From Streptomyces drozdowiczii (GTDB lineage Bacteria; Actinomycetota; Actinomycetes; Streptomycetales; Streptomycetaceae), in NCBI RefSeq assembly GCF_026167665.1, contig NZ_CP098740.1:2790001-2854000 (forward strand): 64,000 bases of DNA, in the 5' to 3' direction. Below the pieces are notes generated by a model that was not told the DNA's origin, ran no database searches, and worked only from the letters and a program-made list of their open reading frames with translations. A program made the position numbers and the translations under genes. Within the stretch, counting starts at the first letter, position 1, and every line of letters begins with the position of its first letter. Positions 16,691 through 27,232 of the stretch are shown here, in pieces.

Positions 16691-16724
16691 GCAGCCGAGG
16701 AGCTGAGGAGCTGAGGAGCCCACC
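16691..16724 (+). repeat. GAGGAGCT tandem repeat serving as ribosome binding sites
   Basis: The 34-bp gap between two genes holds GAGGAGCT twice and a third GAGGAGCC in tandem. Each unit contains a GAGGAG Shine-Dalgarno core, and the last is correctly spaced from the ATG at 16725. Confidence 0.7.
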
Positions 16725-17657
16725 ATGCGCGCACAACTTCCCGCCGCCGACGAGGGCGGCACGGTCCGGATCGGCGACGCCCCCGAGCCCGAACCCGCCG
16801 CCGACGAGGCCCTGGTCGCGGTCGAGGCGTACTCGGTCAACCGGGGCGAGTCCTTCCAGCTCGACGGGCAGCTCGACCGCCGGTGGCCCGGCTGGCGCCC
16901 CGGCAAGGACGTCGCCGGCACGGTCGTCCGGGCGGCGGCCGACGGGACCGGCCCGGCCGCCGGTACCCGCGTCGTCGGCCACCCGCCCGCGTACGGCTGG
17001 GCCGAGCGCGTCGCCGTCCCGGTGCACAGCCTCGCCGCGCTCCCCGACAGCGTGGACGCGGTGACGGCGGCGGCCCTCCCGCTCGCCGGGATCACCGCGC
17101 TGCGCCTGCTGCGCGCGGCCGGTCCGGTGGCGGGGCGGCGGGTCCTGCTCACCGGGGCGAGCGGCGGCGTCGGCCACTACGTCACGGAGCTGGCGGCCTC
17201 CTCGGGCGCGGCGGTGACGGCGGTGAGCGCGACCCGGGAGCGCGGGGCGCGGCTGCTGGAGCTGGGGGCCGAGGCGGTGGTGACCTCGCCGGAGGACGCG
17301 GAGGGGCCGTACGACGTGGTCCTGGAGTCGGTGGGCGGGGACTCGCTGCCGGCCGCGCTGGCCCGGCTGGCCCCGGGCGGCCTGCTGGTCTGGTTCGGCC
17401 AGGCGAGCCGCACCCCGGTCACGCTGGACTTCTTCGACTTCTTCGGCGGCCCCGCCCAGGCCCGTATCGCCCACTTCGACTACACCCGCGCCGACACCAC
17501 GTATGCCGCCGAACTCGCCACCCTGGTACGGCTGGTGGCGGGCGGGCGGCTGCACCCGGAGATAGGCTCGGTCCGCGACTGGTCGCGCACCGGGGACGCC
17601 ATCACGGACATCCGGGCGCGCCGGGTGCGGGGGAACGCGGTGCTTACGGTGGGATGA
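16725..17657 (+). CDS. MDR-superfamily NAD(P)H oxidoreductase (quinone-oxidoreductase type)
   Basis: A 310-residue medium-chain dehydrogenase/reductase without the zinc-ligand cysteines, so of the quinone-oxidoreductase type. The N-terminal GroES-like domain includes VEAYSVNRGESFQ and the substrate-domain WRPGKDVAGTVV. The nucleotide-binding domain begins at about residue 140 with VLLTGASGGVGHYVTELA, the GxGGVG dinucleotide motif. The product ends ARRVRGNAVLTVG. The likely reaction is NADPH-dependent reduction of a quinone or enone; the substrate is unknown. It follows the NTF2-like gene after 34 bp and is probably co-transcribed with it. Confidence 0.9.
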   Translation: MRAQLPAADEGGTVRIGDAPEPEPAADEALVAVEAYSVNRGESFQLDGQLDRRWPGWRPGKDVAGTVVRAAADGTGPAAGTRVVGHPPAYGWAERVAVPVHSLAALPDSVDAVTAAALPLAGITALRLLRAAGPVAGRRVLLTGASGGVGHYVTELAASSGAAVTAVSATRERGARLLELGAEAVVTSPEDAEGPYDVVLESVGGDSLPAALARLAPGGLLVWFGQASRTPVTLDFFDFFGGPAQARIAHFDYTRADTTYAAELATLVRLVAGGRLHPEIGSVRDWSRTGDAITDIRARRVRGNAVLTVG

Positions 17658-17744
17658 GAAATCGGGGCGGCGTACGGCGATGAGTCCGGGCCCCCCGAGG
17701 AGTCACCCCTTGCGTTGTCACCCATCACCGGGAGAAGAGCACCC

Positions 17745-18389
17745 ATGACTCAACTGCTGAAGGTCCAGAACTTCACCGTCTCCGCCGACGGGGTCGCCTG
17801 CGGGGAGAACCAGACCCTGGAGCGGCCCTTCGGCCATGTCGACCCGGGGCAGCTGTTCTCCTGGGCCGGGGCGACCGCGAGCTGGCCGGGCCGGAGGGAC
17901 CCGGGCGGCAGCCGGGGCCTGGACGACTACATGACGCGGGACTTCTCGCTCAACATCGGCGCCGAGATCATGGGCCGCAACAAGTTCAGCCCGCAGCGCG
18001 GTCCGTGGGAGAACCACGAGTGGCAGGGCTGGTGGGGCGACGAGCCGCCGTTCCACACCCCGGTGTTCGTCCTGACGCACCACAAGCGGCCCTCCTTCAC
18101 GCTCTCCGACACCACCTTCCACTTCGTGGACGGCGAGCCCGCCGACGTCCTCGCCCAGGCCCGGGAGGCCGCGCAGGGCAAGGACGTCCGGCTCGGCGGC
18201 GGGGTCTCGACCATCCGGGAGTTCCTGGACGCCGACCTGGTCGACACCCTGCATGTGGCGGTGTCCCCGGTGAAGTTCGGGACGGGCATGCGCCTCTGGG
18301 ACTCCCCGGACGACCTCCGCGACCGCTTCCACCTGGACGTCGTACCGAGCCCGAGCGGGGTGACGCACCACCTGTTCTGGCGGAAGTGA
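17745..18389 (+). CDS. dihydrofolate reductase family (RibD C-terminal type) protein
   Basis: A 214-residue DHFR-like protein of the RibD_C family. The key signatures are LLKVQNFTVSADGVACGENQ at the N-terminus, FSLNIGAEIMGRNKF in the middle, PVFVLTHHKRPSF and then VRLGGGVSTIREFLDADLVD, the NADPH-binding loop with GGG. It probably reduces a substrate with NADPH, but these homologues have no assigned role and are not true folate reductases. ATG at 17745 has GGAGAAGAG upstream. It is convergent with the DUF4396 gene, 12 bp away. Confidence 0.9.
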   Translation: MTQLLKVQNFTVSADGVACGENQTLERPFGHVDPGQLFSWAGATASWPGRRDPGGSRGLDDYMTRDFSLNIGAEIMGRNKFSPQRGPWENHEWQGWWGDEPPFHTPVFVLTHHKRPSFTLSDTTFHFVDGEPADVLAQAREAAQGKDVRLGGGVSTIREFLDADLVDTLHVAVSPVKFGTGMRLWDSPDDLRDRFHLDVVPSPSGVTHHLFWRK

Positions 18390-18401
18390 GCCCGTGGGCC
18401 C

Positions 18402-18860
18402 TCAGTGGTAGGCGTGCACCACGGCATGGCCCTTGCCGCGTCCGATCATCCAGCGGTTGACCGGTGTGGTGATGACGAAGGCGAGGGCCAGCGAGCCGGC
18501 GAGCGCGCCCCAGAAGAGGACGTCGGACAGGCCCGCGTCCATGGCGCCGGGGATGGTGACCATGACGGTGTTGTCGATGAGCTCCATGACGGCGATCGAC
18601 AGCGTGTCGGCGGCCAGCGCCACCTTCAGCGCCTGCCGCAGGGGCACGTCCGCCTTCAGGACGCCGCGCATGGTCAGCGCGTAACCGAAGACGAAGGCCA
18701 GGGCGATGGAGAGGGCCACGGTGGCGCCGTTGTGCAGGCCGGCCGCCGTGCCGATCACCATGCCGAGGATCTCGCCGATCGCGCAGCCGGTGAGGCAGTG
18801 CAGGGTCGCCTGCGCCGCCATCCGCCAGGTGGCGTGACCGCCGTGGTGGACGTGATCCAT
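18402..18860 (-). CDS. DUF4396 membrane protein with metal-rich N-terminus
   Basis: A 152-residue integral membrane protein of the DUF4396 family with about four hydrophobic helices, for example LHCLTGCAIGEILGMVIGTA and VALSIALAFVFGYALTMRGV. The N-terminus is MDHVHHGGH, with four histidines in nine residues, and C-x4-C (CLTGC) lies in the first helix, a pattern seen in metal-handling membrane proteins. A perfect CsoR-type palindrome lies about 60 bp upstream, so copper-responsive expression is a reasonable inference. Function is not established. It is divergent from argG. Confidence 0.8.
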   Translation of the reverse strand: MDHVHHGGHATWRMAAQATLHCLTGCAIGEILGMVIGTAAGLHNGATVALSIALAFVFGYALTMRGVLKADVPLRQALKVALAADTLSIAVMELIDNTVMVTIPGAMDAGLSDVLFWGALAGSLALAFVITTPVNRWMIGRGKGHAVVHAYH

Positions 18861-18919
18861 CGCGCTTCCCTCCGTCGGGCGGTACGGGACGGGTTTCCCG
18901 TACCGCCCCTCTCAACCAC

Positions 18920-18936
18920 ATACCCCCTAGGGGTAT
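18920..18936. promoter_or_regulatory. CsoR-like copper operator
   Basis: The sequence ATACCCCCTAGGGGTAT is a near-perfect palindrome (ATACCCC arms around CT/AG) of the kind bound by the copper sensor CsoR in actinobacteria. It is 60 bp upstream of the DUF4396 start and 60 bp upstream of argG, on the DUF4396 side. No csoR gene is in the window. Confidence 0.6.
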
Positions 18937-18961
18937 TCCCGGAAGCGTCGCACACGGGGCG

Positions 18962-20442
<1,481 letters not shown>

Positions 20443-20460
20443 CCCGTCCCGTACGCGACA

Positions 20461-20498
20461 GAGCCGGCCGGACACCTCTCGGGGTGCCCGGCCGGCTC
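20461..20498 (+). terminator. rho-independent terminator after argG
   Basis: An 11-bp perfect stem, GAGCCGGCCGG paired with CCGGCCGGCTC, with an internal CACC/GGTG extension, followed by CCTTTCC. It is 18 bp downstream of the argG stop. Confidence 0.8.
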
Positions 20499-20531
20499 CT
20501 TTCCGTACGGCGGGAGTGCGCGGAGCCACGG

Positions 20532-21314
20532 TCAGGGGCGCCCCGCCGGTTCGAGGGTGCGCGCGGGGCCGTCCTCGGCGGGGAGCACGGCCGGGGCCTC
20601 CTCCACGGGCGCGAAGCTCGCCTTGACCGCCCGCTTCTCCTTCCACAGGTGGTAGACGGAGATCCCGAGGATGACCGTGCCGACCGCGTTGGCCACGAAG
20701 TGCCACCAGACGCGGTACGTGACCAGCGCCGGGCCGGGCTCGATGGCGCCGAACCAGGTCGAGAGGCCGATGGCCCGGCTCGCTCCGAGCGCGATGGAGG
20801 CGGTCAGCACGATGTGCTCCAGGCCGTGTATGCCCTGCATCCAGACGCCCATCCGGGCCCACTTGCGCGACTTCAGCTCCCCGGTGACCCGGTGCGTGAT
20901 CTGCACGATGCCGACCAGTCCGGCGAGGAAGATGAAGTTCCCGGCCAGGTGCAGGATCTCCATCCCGAGCGACGGCTTGCTCGGGTCGATCTGCCCGAGG
21001 CCCCGGGAGAAGCTGTTGCCCCACGGGGTCATCCACGCCGGGTCGTACGGGTGCGCGATCCAGTAGGCGGCCTGCGCGACATGCTCCTGGAAGTGGCCGA
21101 CCTGGCCCACGACACCGATGCCGATGAGCGCCACGGCGAACTTGTACACCCACGGCCGCACCGACCGCCGGTTCCCGACCGCCAGCACGGCGACGGCGGC
21201 CCACATCGCGACGGCCCAGGCGATGATGAAGACGGCCCCCAGGGTGTCCGCCGTCGAAACGGTGGACTCCATCCCCGGCATACCCGTCATTCCTGGCATT
21301 CCTGAGTGATCCAT
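20532..21314 (-). CDS. multi-pass membrane protein with Met-rich N-terminus
   Basis: A 260-residue integral membrane protein that I cannot place in a named family with confidence. The N-terminus MDHSGMPGMTGMPGMEST has five methionines and one histidine in a short stretch, typical of copper or silver-binding extracytoplasmic tails. About five or six hydrophobic segments follow, for example GAVFIIAWAVAMWAAVAVLA and FAVALIGIGVVGQVGHF. Membrane histidines occur in GHFQEHVAQ, HLAGNF and HGLEHIV, and could bind metal or haem. ATG at 21314 has GAAGGGA upstream. An inverted repeat CACA-N4-TGTG lies upstream at 21335-21346. Confidence 0.75.
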   Translation of the reverse strand: MDHSGMPGMTGMPGMESTVSTADTLGAVFIIAWAVAMWAAVAVLAVGNRRSVRPWVYKFAVALIGIGVVGQVGHFQEHVAQAAYWIAHPYDPAWMTPWGNSFSRGLGQIDPSKPSLGMEILHLAGNFIFLAGLVGIVQITHRVTGELKSRKWARMGVWMQGIHGLEHIVLTASIALGASRAIGLSTWFGAIEPGPALVTYRVWWHFVANAVGTVILGISVYHLWKEKRAVKASFAPVEEAPAVLPAEDGPARTLEPAGRP

Positions 21315-21413
21315 ACGAGGTCCCTTCGAGAAAACACATACGTGTGCGAAGAGACTGCTGGCGAACCGTCCGTTTTGCTTCTTCCGGATTGCCGAACCCG
21401 GCACCGAAGAGAA

Positions 21414-21447
21414 GCGGGCCGGGTGCCCCGAAGCGCACCCGGCCCGC
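21414..21447 (-). terminator. terminator after the secreted-protein gene
   Basis: A perfect 13-bp stem, GCGGGCCGGGTGC paired with GCACCCGGCCCGC around an 8-base loop, 12 bp beyond the stop of the minus-strand gene at 21459. There is no U-tract, as is common in Streptomyces. Confidence 0.8.
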
Positions 21448-21458
21448 ATCGCCGCAGG

Positions 21459-22313
21459 TCACCAGGGCCGTGCGTGCATCTCCCTGACGATCCCGCCCGC
21501 GCCGCTCACATCGACGTAGTCGGCGGACGAGACCGCGCCGCCCGTGGTGGACCAGCCGCCGAAGCTCCACCGCCAGTCCCCGTCGAGGGTCGCGGTGACC
21601 GTCGCCCTCAGCGCGCCCGTGGAGCTGGACCGCACCGTCTTCACGGTGTTGTACGAGGTGGTGCCCTTGGGCCGGAACTGCAACTGGACGGACGCGTCCG
21701 CCACCCCGGTGTACGCGTGCTTCACCCAGTCCGCCCGCTTCAGGGTGCCGGTCACGGTGATCGGCTTGCCCTTCGCCACCGGCTCGGGCGCGGCGTCGAC
21801 GGTGGCCTTGGCATAGCGCCGGATCTGGACCGTCCCGGAGGTGGCCAGGTACTCCTCGGCCACGAGGTGGGAGTCGTCGCGGAACAGCTGCGCCTTGACG
21901 CCGATCTTCCAGGTCGTGGCGTCGTTGTTGGAGTCCAGCCGGTAGTACGGGTCCACGTACAGGGACCCCTCGCAGTCCGCGATCCGGTCGCTCTTCTCGT
22001 AGCAGGTGTAGATCCCCATCTGGAGCCCACCGCTGTCGATGCCCTTGGCCGGCGTGGTCCCGTGGTACAGAAACGGTTCCGCGTCGTACGCGAAGGGGTC
22101 GGCCGTGCTGTACCCCGGGGGAAGGGTGATCCGGAACGTGACCGGGGGCTCCTTCACCTCCGTGGTGCCCACCACGATGGGCTTCCCCCCGTTGACGACG
22201 ATCCGCGACACCGTGATCCCGGTGTCGGCGGCCCGCGCCGTCGGTGCCGTGAACGCCGAAAGGGCCAGAGCCCCCGCGAGCGCCGCCACGACCCCGGTTC
22301 TGCCTGATCTCAT
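21459..22313 (-). CDS. secreted protein of unknown function
   Basis: A 284-residue exported protein. Residues 1-28 form a clear Sec signal peptide (MRSGRTGVVAALAGALALSA, then an AxA-type site at TARAAD). The rest looks like beta-sandwich extracellular modules, with VTFRITLPPGYSTADPF and a later PVAKGKPITVTGTLKRADWV segment typical of Streptomyces bacterial Ig-like or calcium-binding repeat proteins. There are two cysteines, in YTCYEKSDRIADCEG, which could form a disulphide. ATG at 22313 follows GAGGTG. No enzymatic motif is visible. It appears to be a single gene with its own terminator. Confidence 0.75.
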   Translation of the reverse strand: MRSGRTGVVAALAGALALSAFTAPTARAADTGITVSRIVVNGGKPIVVGTTEVKEPPVTFRITLPPGYSTADPFAYDAEPFLYHGTTPAKGIDSGGLQMGIYTCYEKSDRIADCEGSLYVDPYYRLDSNNDATTWKIGVKAQLFRDDSHLVAEEYLATSGTVQIRRYAKATVDAAPEPVAKGKPITVTGTLKRADWVKHAYTGVADASVQLQFRPKGTTSYNTVKTVRSSSTGALRATVTATLDGDWRWSFGGWSTTGGAVSSADYVDVSGAGGIVREMHARPW

Positions 22314-22454
22314 TTGCACCTCATTGCCGCGTAGGAGAAAGGCGGGGCGGCAGGCTACCAGCGCCCCGGAACCGGGCCCGCACCGGTATGCCCGCACCGC
22401 CACCGTGACCGAGCCCACCCCCCGCTCCCGTGGAACTCCCGCGACAATGAAGAC

Positions 22455-23447
22455 GTGATCACTTCACCCGCACGGAGCCCCCGCCGCGCCGAGCACGCGG
22501 CGACGCCGTACGTCGACCTCTCCCGGGCGGAGTGGAGCGCGCTGCGCGACAAGACGCCGCTGCCGCTGACCGCCGAGGAGGTGGAGCGGCTGCGCGGGCT
22601 CGGCGACGTCATCGATCTCGACGAGGTGCGGGACGTCTACCTGCCGCTCTCGCGGCTGCTGAACCTGTACGTGCAGGCCACCTCCGGGCTGCGCGGCGCG
22701 CTGAACACCTTCCTCGGCGACGCGGGCAACGGGCAGGGCGCGCAGCGCGGCACCCCGTTCGTCATAGGCGTCGCGGGCAGTGTCGCCGTCGGCAAGTCCA
22801 CCACCGCGCGCATCCTCCGGGCGCTGCTGGCCCGCTGGCCGGAGCACCCCCGGGTCGAGCTGGTCACCACCGACGGGTTCCTGCTGCCGATGAAGGAGCT
22901 CCACGCGCGCGGCCTGATGTCCCGCAAGGGGTTCCCGGAGTCGTACGACCGGCGCGCCCTCACCCGTTTCGTCGCCGACATCAAGGCGGGCAAGGACGAG
23001 GTCACCGCCCCGGTCTACTCCCACCTGATCTACGACATCGTCCCCGGCGAACGGCTCACCGTGCGCCGCCCGGACATCCTCATCGTGGAGGGGCTGAACG
23101 TCCTCCAGCCCGCCCTGCCCGGCAAGGACGGCCGCACCAGGGTCGGGCTCGCCGACTACTTCGACTTCAGCGTGTACGTGGACGCCAAGCCGGAGGACAT
23201 CGAGACCTGGTACCTCAACCGCTTCCGGAAGCTGCGCGAGACGGCGTTCCAGGACCCGTCCTCGTACTTCCGCAAGTACACCCAGGTCTCCGAGGCCGAG
23301 GCGATGGAGTACGCGGCCACCATGTGGCGCACCATCAACCGGCCGAATCTCGTGGAGAACGTGGCGCCGACCCGCGGACGTGCCACGCTGGTGCTGCGCA
23401 AGGGGCCCGACCACAAGGTCCAGCGGCTGTCCCTGCGCAAGCTCTGA
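22455..23447 (+). CDS. coaA: pantothenate kinase (type I)
   Basis: A 330-residue type I pantothenate kinase, the first step of CoA synthesis. The P-loop is [12 protein letters not shown] (residues 105-116), followed by [33 protein letters not shown] and [20 protein letters not shown], all family signatures. The start is GTG at 22455. E. coli CoaA is 316 residues, so the length is normal. A plus-strand DUF389 gene follows after 17 bp and is probably co-transcribed. Confidence 0.97.
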   Translation: MITSPARSPRRAEHAATPYVDLSRAEWSALRDKTPLPLTAEEVERLRGLGDVIDLDEVRDVYLPLSRLLNLYVQATSGLRGALNTFLGDAGNGQGAQRGTPFVIGVAGSVAVGKSTTARILRALLARWPEHPRVELVTTDGFLLPMKELHARGLMSRKGFPESYDRRALTRFVADIKAGKDEVTAPVYSHLIYDIVPGERLTVRRPDILIVEGLNVLQPALPGKDGRTRVGLADYFDFSVYVDAKPEDIETWYLNRFRKLRETAFQDPSSYFRKYTQVSEAEAMEYAATMWRTINRPNLVENVAPTRGRATLVLRKGPDHKVQRLSLRKL

Positions 23448-23464
23448 CTCCGGAAAGGGTTTCC

Positions 23465-24439
23465 GTGCTGCATCTGCGCCTGCTCGTCCCCGCCGACCGC
23501 ACGGACGAGGTGACGGACCTGTTGGAGCGCACCGTCGGCACCGCGCACCTCGCGGTGCTGCCGGGCGTCGCGCGCGACCCGGTGGGCGACATCGTGCTGT
23601 GCGACGTGGCGCGCGAGGCGGGCGACGAGCTGATCGCCGAGCTGCGCCGGCTCGGGCTCGACGACTTCGGCGCGATCACCGTCGAGAACATGGACCTGAC
23701 GCTCTCCGCGCGCGCCGACCGGGCGGAGGAGGCGGCGCCGGGCGAGGGTTCGGACGCGGTGCTCTGGGAGGAGCTGGTCGAGGCCACGCACGACGACTCG
23801 ACGTTCAGCGCCACCTATGTCGCGTTCCTCGCGGTGGCGACGATGCTCGCCGCCTGCGGGGTGATGCTGGACAACGCGATCCTGATCGTGGGCGCGATGG
23901 CGGTGGGGCCCGAGTTCGGGCCGCTGGCCGGGATCTCGACGGCGCTGGTGCAGCGCGCCCCGCGCCTGGTGGGGCGCTCGCTGATCGCGCTGATCGGGGG
24001 GTTCGCGGCGGCGATGCTGCTGACGGTGGGCTTCGCCTGGCTGATGGACGCCTTCGGGCTGTTCGACATGTCGATGATCGAGGGGAAGCGGCCCAACACC
24101 GCGTTCGTCTGGCAGCCGGACTGGATGTCGTTCGTCGTGGCGTTCCTGGCCGGGATCGCGGGCACGCTCTCGCTGACCTCGGCGAAGTCCGGCGCGCTCA
24201 TCGGGGTCGCGATCTCGGTGACCACGGTGCCGGCGGCCGCCAACGCGGCGGTGGCCTTCAGCTACCGGGACTACGGCCAGATGACCGGGTCCGTCCAGCA
24301 GCTGCTGGCGAACCTCGGCGGGATCGTGCTCGCGGGCACGCTGACGCTGCTGGTGCAGAAGGCGCTGTGGCGGACGACCCGGCGCCACCAGCGGGCCCAC
24401 CAGCGCGCCCGTACGAAGCCCTCGGCGCCGACGCGCTGA
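23465..24439 (+). CDS. DUF389 family membrane protein
   Basis: A 324-residue DUF389 protein. The N-terminal soluble domain (about residues 1-110) contains VLHLRLLVPADRTDEVTDLL. The membrane domain follows, with MLAACGVMLDNAILIVGAMA and VGPEFGPLAGISTALVQ, the DUF389 signature, and four or five hydrophobic helices ending VLAGTLTLLVQKALW. The charged tail RRHQRAHQRART is unusual but short. Function is unknown. GTG at 23465 follows GGAAAGGG. It lies 17 bp downstream of coaA and is convergent with glmM. Confidence 0.88.
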   Translation: MLHLRLLVPADRTDEVTDLLERTVGTAHLAVLPGVARDPVGDIVLCDVAREAGDELIAELRRLGLDDFGAITVENMDLTLSARADRAEEAAPGEGSDAVLWEELVEATHDDSTFSATYVAFLAVATMLAACGVMLDNAILIVGAMAVGPEFGPLAGISTALVQRAPRLVGRSLIALIGGFAAAMLLTVGFAWLMDAFGLFDMSMIEGKRPNTAFVWQPDWMSFVVAFLAGIAGTLSLTSAKSGALIGVAISVTTVPAAANAAVAFSYRDYGQMTGSVQQLLANLGGIVLAGTLTLLVQKALWRTTRRHQRAHQRARTKPSAPTR

Positions 24440-24463
24440 GGGGCGGGCACCGGCCCGCCCCTC
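24438..24463. terminator. bidirectional terminator between DUF389 and glmM
   Basis: A perfect 11-bp inverted repeat, GAGGGGCGGGC and GCCCGCCCCTC with a 4-base loop, in the 31-bp convergent gap and starting inside the DUF389 stop codon. Confidence 0.8.
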
Positions 24464-24470
24464 CGGGCCG

Positions 24471-25829
24471 TCAGCCCAGCGCCGACTTCACGACGTCCGC
24501 CAGCTGCCCCGCCACCGTACGGGCCTGCTCGATGTCCGCCGCCTCGACCATGACCCGTACCAGCGGCTCCGTACCCGAGGGGCGCAGCAGCACGCGGCCG
24601 GTGTGGCCCAGCTCGCGCTCGGCCTCGGCGACGGCGGCGGCCACCTCCTGCGAGGTGTGCACGCGGGCCTTGTCCACGTCCGGGACGTTGACCAGGACCT
24701 GCGGCAGGCGCTCCATGACCCCGGCCAGCTCGGCGAGCGAGCGGCCCGTCGCGGCGACCCGGGCCGCGAGCATCAGGCCGGTCAGGGTGCCGTCGCCGGT
24801 CGTGGCGTGGTCCAGGACGATGACGTGGCCGGACTGCTCGCCGCCCAGCGCGTAGCCCTCGGCCTTCATGGACTCCAGCACGTAGCGGTCGCCGACGGCC
24901 GTCTGGACGAGCTGGATGCCCTCGCGCTCCATGGCCAGCTTGAAGCCGAGGTTCGACATCACGGTGCCGACCACGGTGTCCCGGCGCAGCTGTCCGGCCT
25001 CGCGCATGGCGAGGGCCAGCACGGCGAGGATCTGGTCGCCGTCGACCTCCTCGCCCGCCGCGTCCACGGCCAGGCAGCGGTCGGCGTCGCCGTCGTGGGC
25101 GATGCCCAGGTCCGCGCCGTGCTCGACGACGGCGGCGCGCAGCAGCGCCAGGTGGGTGGAGCCGCAGCCGTCGTTGATGTTCAGCCCGTCCGGCTCGGCG
25201 CCGATCGTGACGACCTCGGCCCCGGCGCGGGCGAACGCCTCGGGCGAGACGCGGGCGGCGGCGCCGTGCGCCTCGTCCAGGACGACCTTCAGGCCGTCGA
25301 GGCGGTTCGGGAGGACGCCGATGAGGTGGGCGACGTACCGGTCGAAGCCCTCCACGTAGTCCGTGACGCGGCCGACGCCGGCGCCGGTGGGGCGGGTCCA
25401 CGGCTCACCGGTGCGGTGCTGCTCGTAGACCGTCTCGATGCGGTCCTCCAGCTCGTCGGCGAGCTTGTGGCCGCCCCGGGCGAAGAACTTGACACCGTTG
25501 TCCGGCATGGCGTTGTGGCTGGCGGAGAGCATGACCCCGATGTCGGCGCCGAGCGCGCCGGTCAGGTAGGCCACGGCCGGGGTCGGCAGCACGCCGACGC
25601 GCAGGACGTCGACGCCGGCGCTCGCCAGACCGGCCACGACGGCCGCCTCCAGGAACTCTCCGGAGGCGCGCGGGTCACGGCCGACCACGGCCGTCGGCCG
25701 ATGGCCCTCGAAGGTGCCCGCCTCGGCCAGTACGTGTGCCGCGGCCACCGAGAGGCCGAGCGCGAGCTCGGCCGTCAGATCCGCATTGGCGACACCGCGC
25801 ACGCCGTCCGTGCCGAAGAGTCGTCCCAC
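24471..25829 (-). CDS. glmM: phosphoglucosamine mutase
   Basis: A 452-residue GlmM, which interconverts glucosamine-6-phosphate and glucosamine-1-phosphate in UDP-GlcNAc synthesis. It begins [20 protein letters not shown] from GTG at 25829, with GGAGGA upstream. The phosphoserine is S104 in [13 protein letters not shown], the metal loop is AHDGDADRC, and GGEQSGHVI and [12 protein letters not shown] are the substrate and C-terminal signatures. It lies downstream of rpsI-rplM on the same strand, a conserved actinobacterial arrangement, but a terminator hairpin separates them. Confidence 0.97.
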   Translation of the reverse strand: MGRLFGTDGVRGVANADLTAELALGLSVAAAHVLAEAGTFEGHRPTAVVGRDPRASGEFLEAAVVAGLASAGVDVLRVGVLPTPAVAYLTGALGADIGVMLSASHNAMPDNGVKFFARGGHKLADELEDRIETVYEQHRTGEPWTRPTGAGVGRVTDYVEGFDRYVAHLIGVLPNRLDGLKVVLDEAHGAAARVSPEAFARAGAEVVTIGAEPDGLNINDGCGSTHLALLRAAVVEHGADLGIAHDGDADRCLAVDAAGEEVDGDQILAVLALAMREAGQLRRDTVVGTVMSNLGFKLAMEREGIQLVQTAVGDRYVLESMKAEGYALGGEQSGHVIVLDHATTGDGTLTGLMLAARVAATGRSLAELAGVMERLPQVLVNVPDVDKARVHTSQEVAAAVAEAERELGHTGRVLLRPSGTEPLVRVMVEAADIEQARTVAGQLADVVKSALG

Positions 25830-25934
25830 TGGTGTCCTCCGAAAGTGCTCCGAAACGCAAAAGATCAGATCACGCAACCAACAAGCCTATGAACGCCTTA
25901 TGCCGTTATATGCCCGAGGATGTCGATAAACGAA

Positions 25935-25967
25935 CGCCCCGGCAGCACGAGAGGTGCCGCCGGGGCG
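25935..25967 (-). terminator. terminator after rpsI
   Basis: Inverted repeat CGCCCCGGC and GCCGGGGCG with an inner GCAC/GTGC pairing, located between the rpsI stop and glmM start. It is likely to end most transcripts of the rplM-rpsI operon. Confidence 0.75.
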
Positions 25968-25994
25968 AACGTGTAACGCGGATGAGCAGGCGGT

Positions 25995-26519
25995 TTAGCG
26001 CTTGCTGTACTGCGGGGCCTTGCGGGCCTTCTTGAGACCGGCCTTCTTGCGCTCGACCGCACGGTCGTCGCGGGAGAGGAAGCCGGCCTTCTTCAGGGTC
26101 GCGCGGTTGTTGTCCACGTCCGCCTCGTTCAGCGCGCGGGCCACACCCAGGCGCAGGGCGCCGGCCTGACCCGAGACGCCGCCACCCGCGATGCGGGCGA
26201 TGACGTCGTAACGGCCGTCGAGCTCGAGCACCTTGAAGGGCTCGTTGACTTCCTGCTGGTGCACCTTGTTCGGGAAGTAGCTCTCGAGGGTGCGACCGTT
26301 GATCTTCCACTTGCCGGTGCCCGGAACGATCCGGACGCGGGCGATGGCGTTCTTGCGACGGCCCAGGCCGGCGGCGGGCTGCGGGTCGCCGAAGCGGCCG
26401 GCGAGCGACTCGGAGGTGTACTCACCCTCGACGGGGACCTCGGACTCGAAGGTGGTCACCTCGGCGAAGTTCTCCTCGCCCTCGGTGCCCTCGACGGTCT
26501 CAACAGTGGTCTCGGCCAC
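25995..26519 (-). CDS. rpsI: 30S ribosomal protein S9
   Basis: A 174-residue S9, longer than the E. coli protein (130) because of a 45-residue acidic N-terminal extension rich in Glu and Thr ([20 protein letters not shown]). The conserved part starts [19 protein letters not shown] and ends [12 protein letters not shown], the C-terminal tail that reaches the P-site tRNA. The start is GTG at 26519 with CTGAGGAG upstream. It follows rplM after 45 bp, the universal rplM-rpsI pair. Confidence 0.97.
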   Translation of the reverse strand: MAETTVETVEGTEGEENFAEVTTFESEVPVEGEYTSESLAGRFGDPQPAAGLGRRKNAIARVRIVPGTGKWKINGRTLESYFPNKVHQQEVNEPFKVLELDGRYDVIARIAGGGVSGQAGALRLGVARALNEADVDNNRATLKKAGFLSRDDRAVERKKAGLKKARKAPQYSKR

Positions 26520-26564
26520 GATTCTCCTCAGATCTTTCTTTGCGTCTTAGGGGGGAGGCCGGGA

Positions 26565-27008
26565 CTACTGCGCGACCTGGGTGATCTCGTACGGAACCGG
26601 CTGCTGCGCAGCGTGCGGGTGCTGGTCACCCGCGTAGACCTTCAGCTTCGAGATCATCTGGCGGCCCAGGGAGTTCTTGGGGATCATGCCCTTGATGGCC
26701 TTCTCGACGGCCTTCTCGGGGTTGTTCGCGAGGAGGTCGTCGTAGCGCACGGAGCGCAGACCACCCGGGAACCCGGAGTGGCGGTACGCCATCTTCTGGG
26801 TCCTCTTGTTGCCGGACAGGTGAACCTTGTCGGCGTTGATGATGATGACGAAGTCGCCCATGTCCATGTGGGGGGCGTAAATCGCCTTGTGCTTGCCTCG
26901 CAGGAGGTTCGCAGCCGTGGTGGCGAGACGGCCCAGGACAATGTCCTGCGCGTCAATGATGTGCCACTGACGGGTCACATCGCCGGGCTTGGGGCTGTAC
27001 GTACGCAC
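26565..27008 (-). CDS. rplM: 50S ribosomal protein L13
   Basis: A 147-residue L13, starting [20 protein letters not shown] from GTG at 27008. The signature region is [20 protein letters not shown] followed by [16 protein letters not shown]. An early assembly protein of the large subunit. It heads the rplM-rpsI operon with a 224-bp upstream region (27009-27232) that presumably holds the promoter; I see no clear consensus. Confidence 0.97.
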   Translation of the reverse strand: MRTYSPKPGDVTRQWHIIDAQDIVLGRLATTAANLLRGKHKAIYAPHMDMGDFVIIINADKVHLSGNKRTQKMAYRHSGFPGGLRSVRYDDLLANNPEKAVEKAIKGMIPKNSLGRQMISKLKVYAGDQHPHAAQQPVPYEITQVAQ

Positions 27009-27198
27009 TTCGTAGCCTTCGCTTCTTCAGTGGATGGGGTCCAGACACACGACACCTCTGAAGCGATCATGCAGCTGGGGCACACAATGCCGGGACGACG
27101 CCCGTATGCGAGCCACTGGTAACTGCTCCAGAGAACCTGCGCAAAGGCTCTGCGCGTCAAGAAGACGCAGCCCATACGCATAACAAACGTCGAGACTA

Positions 27199-27218
27199 CC
27201 CGTCCGGCCCCGGACGGG
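27199..27218 (-). terminator. hairpin after the ABC-F gene
   Basis: Perfect 9-bp arms CCCGTCCGG and CCGGACGGG with a 2-base centre, 15 bp beyond the ABC-F stop. The loop is very tight, so this may be read as either terminator or palindromic site. Confidence 0.55.
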
Positions 27219-27232
27219 TCAAAACGCGTCCC

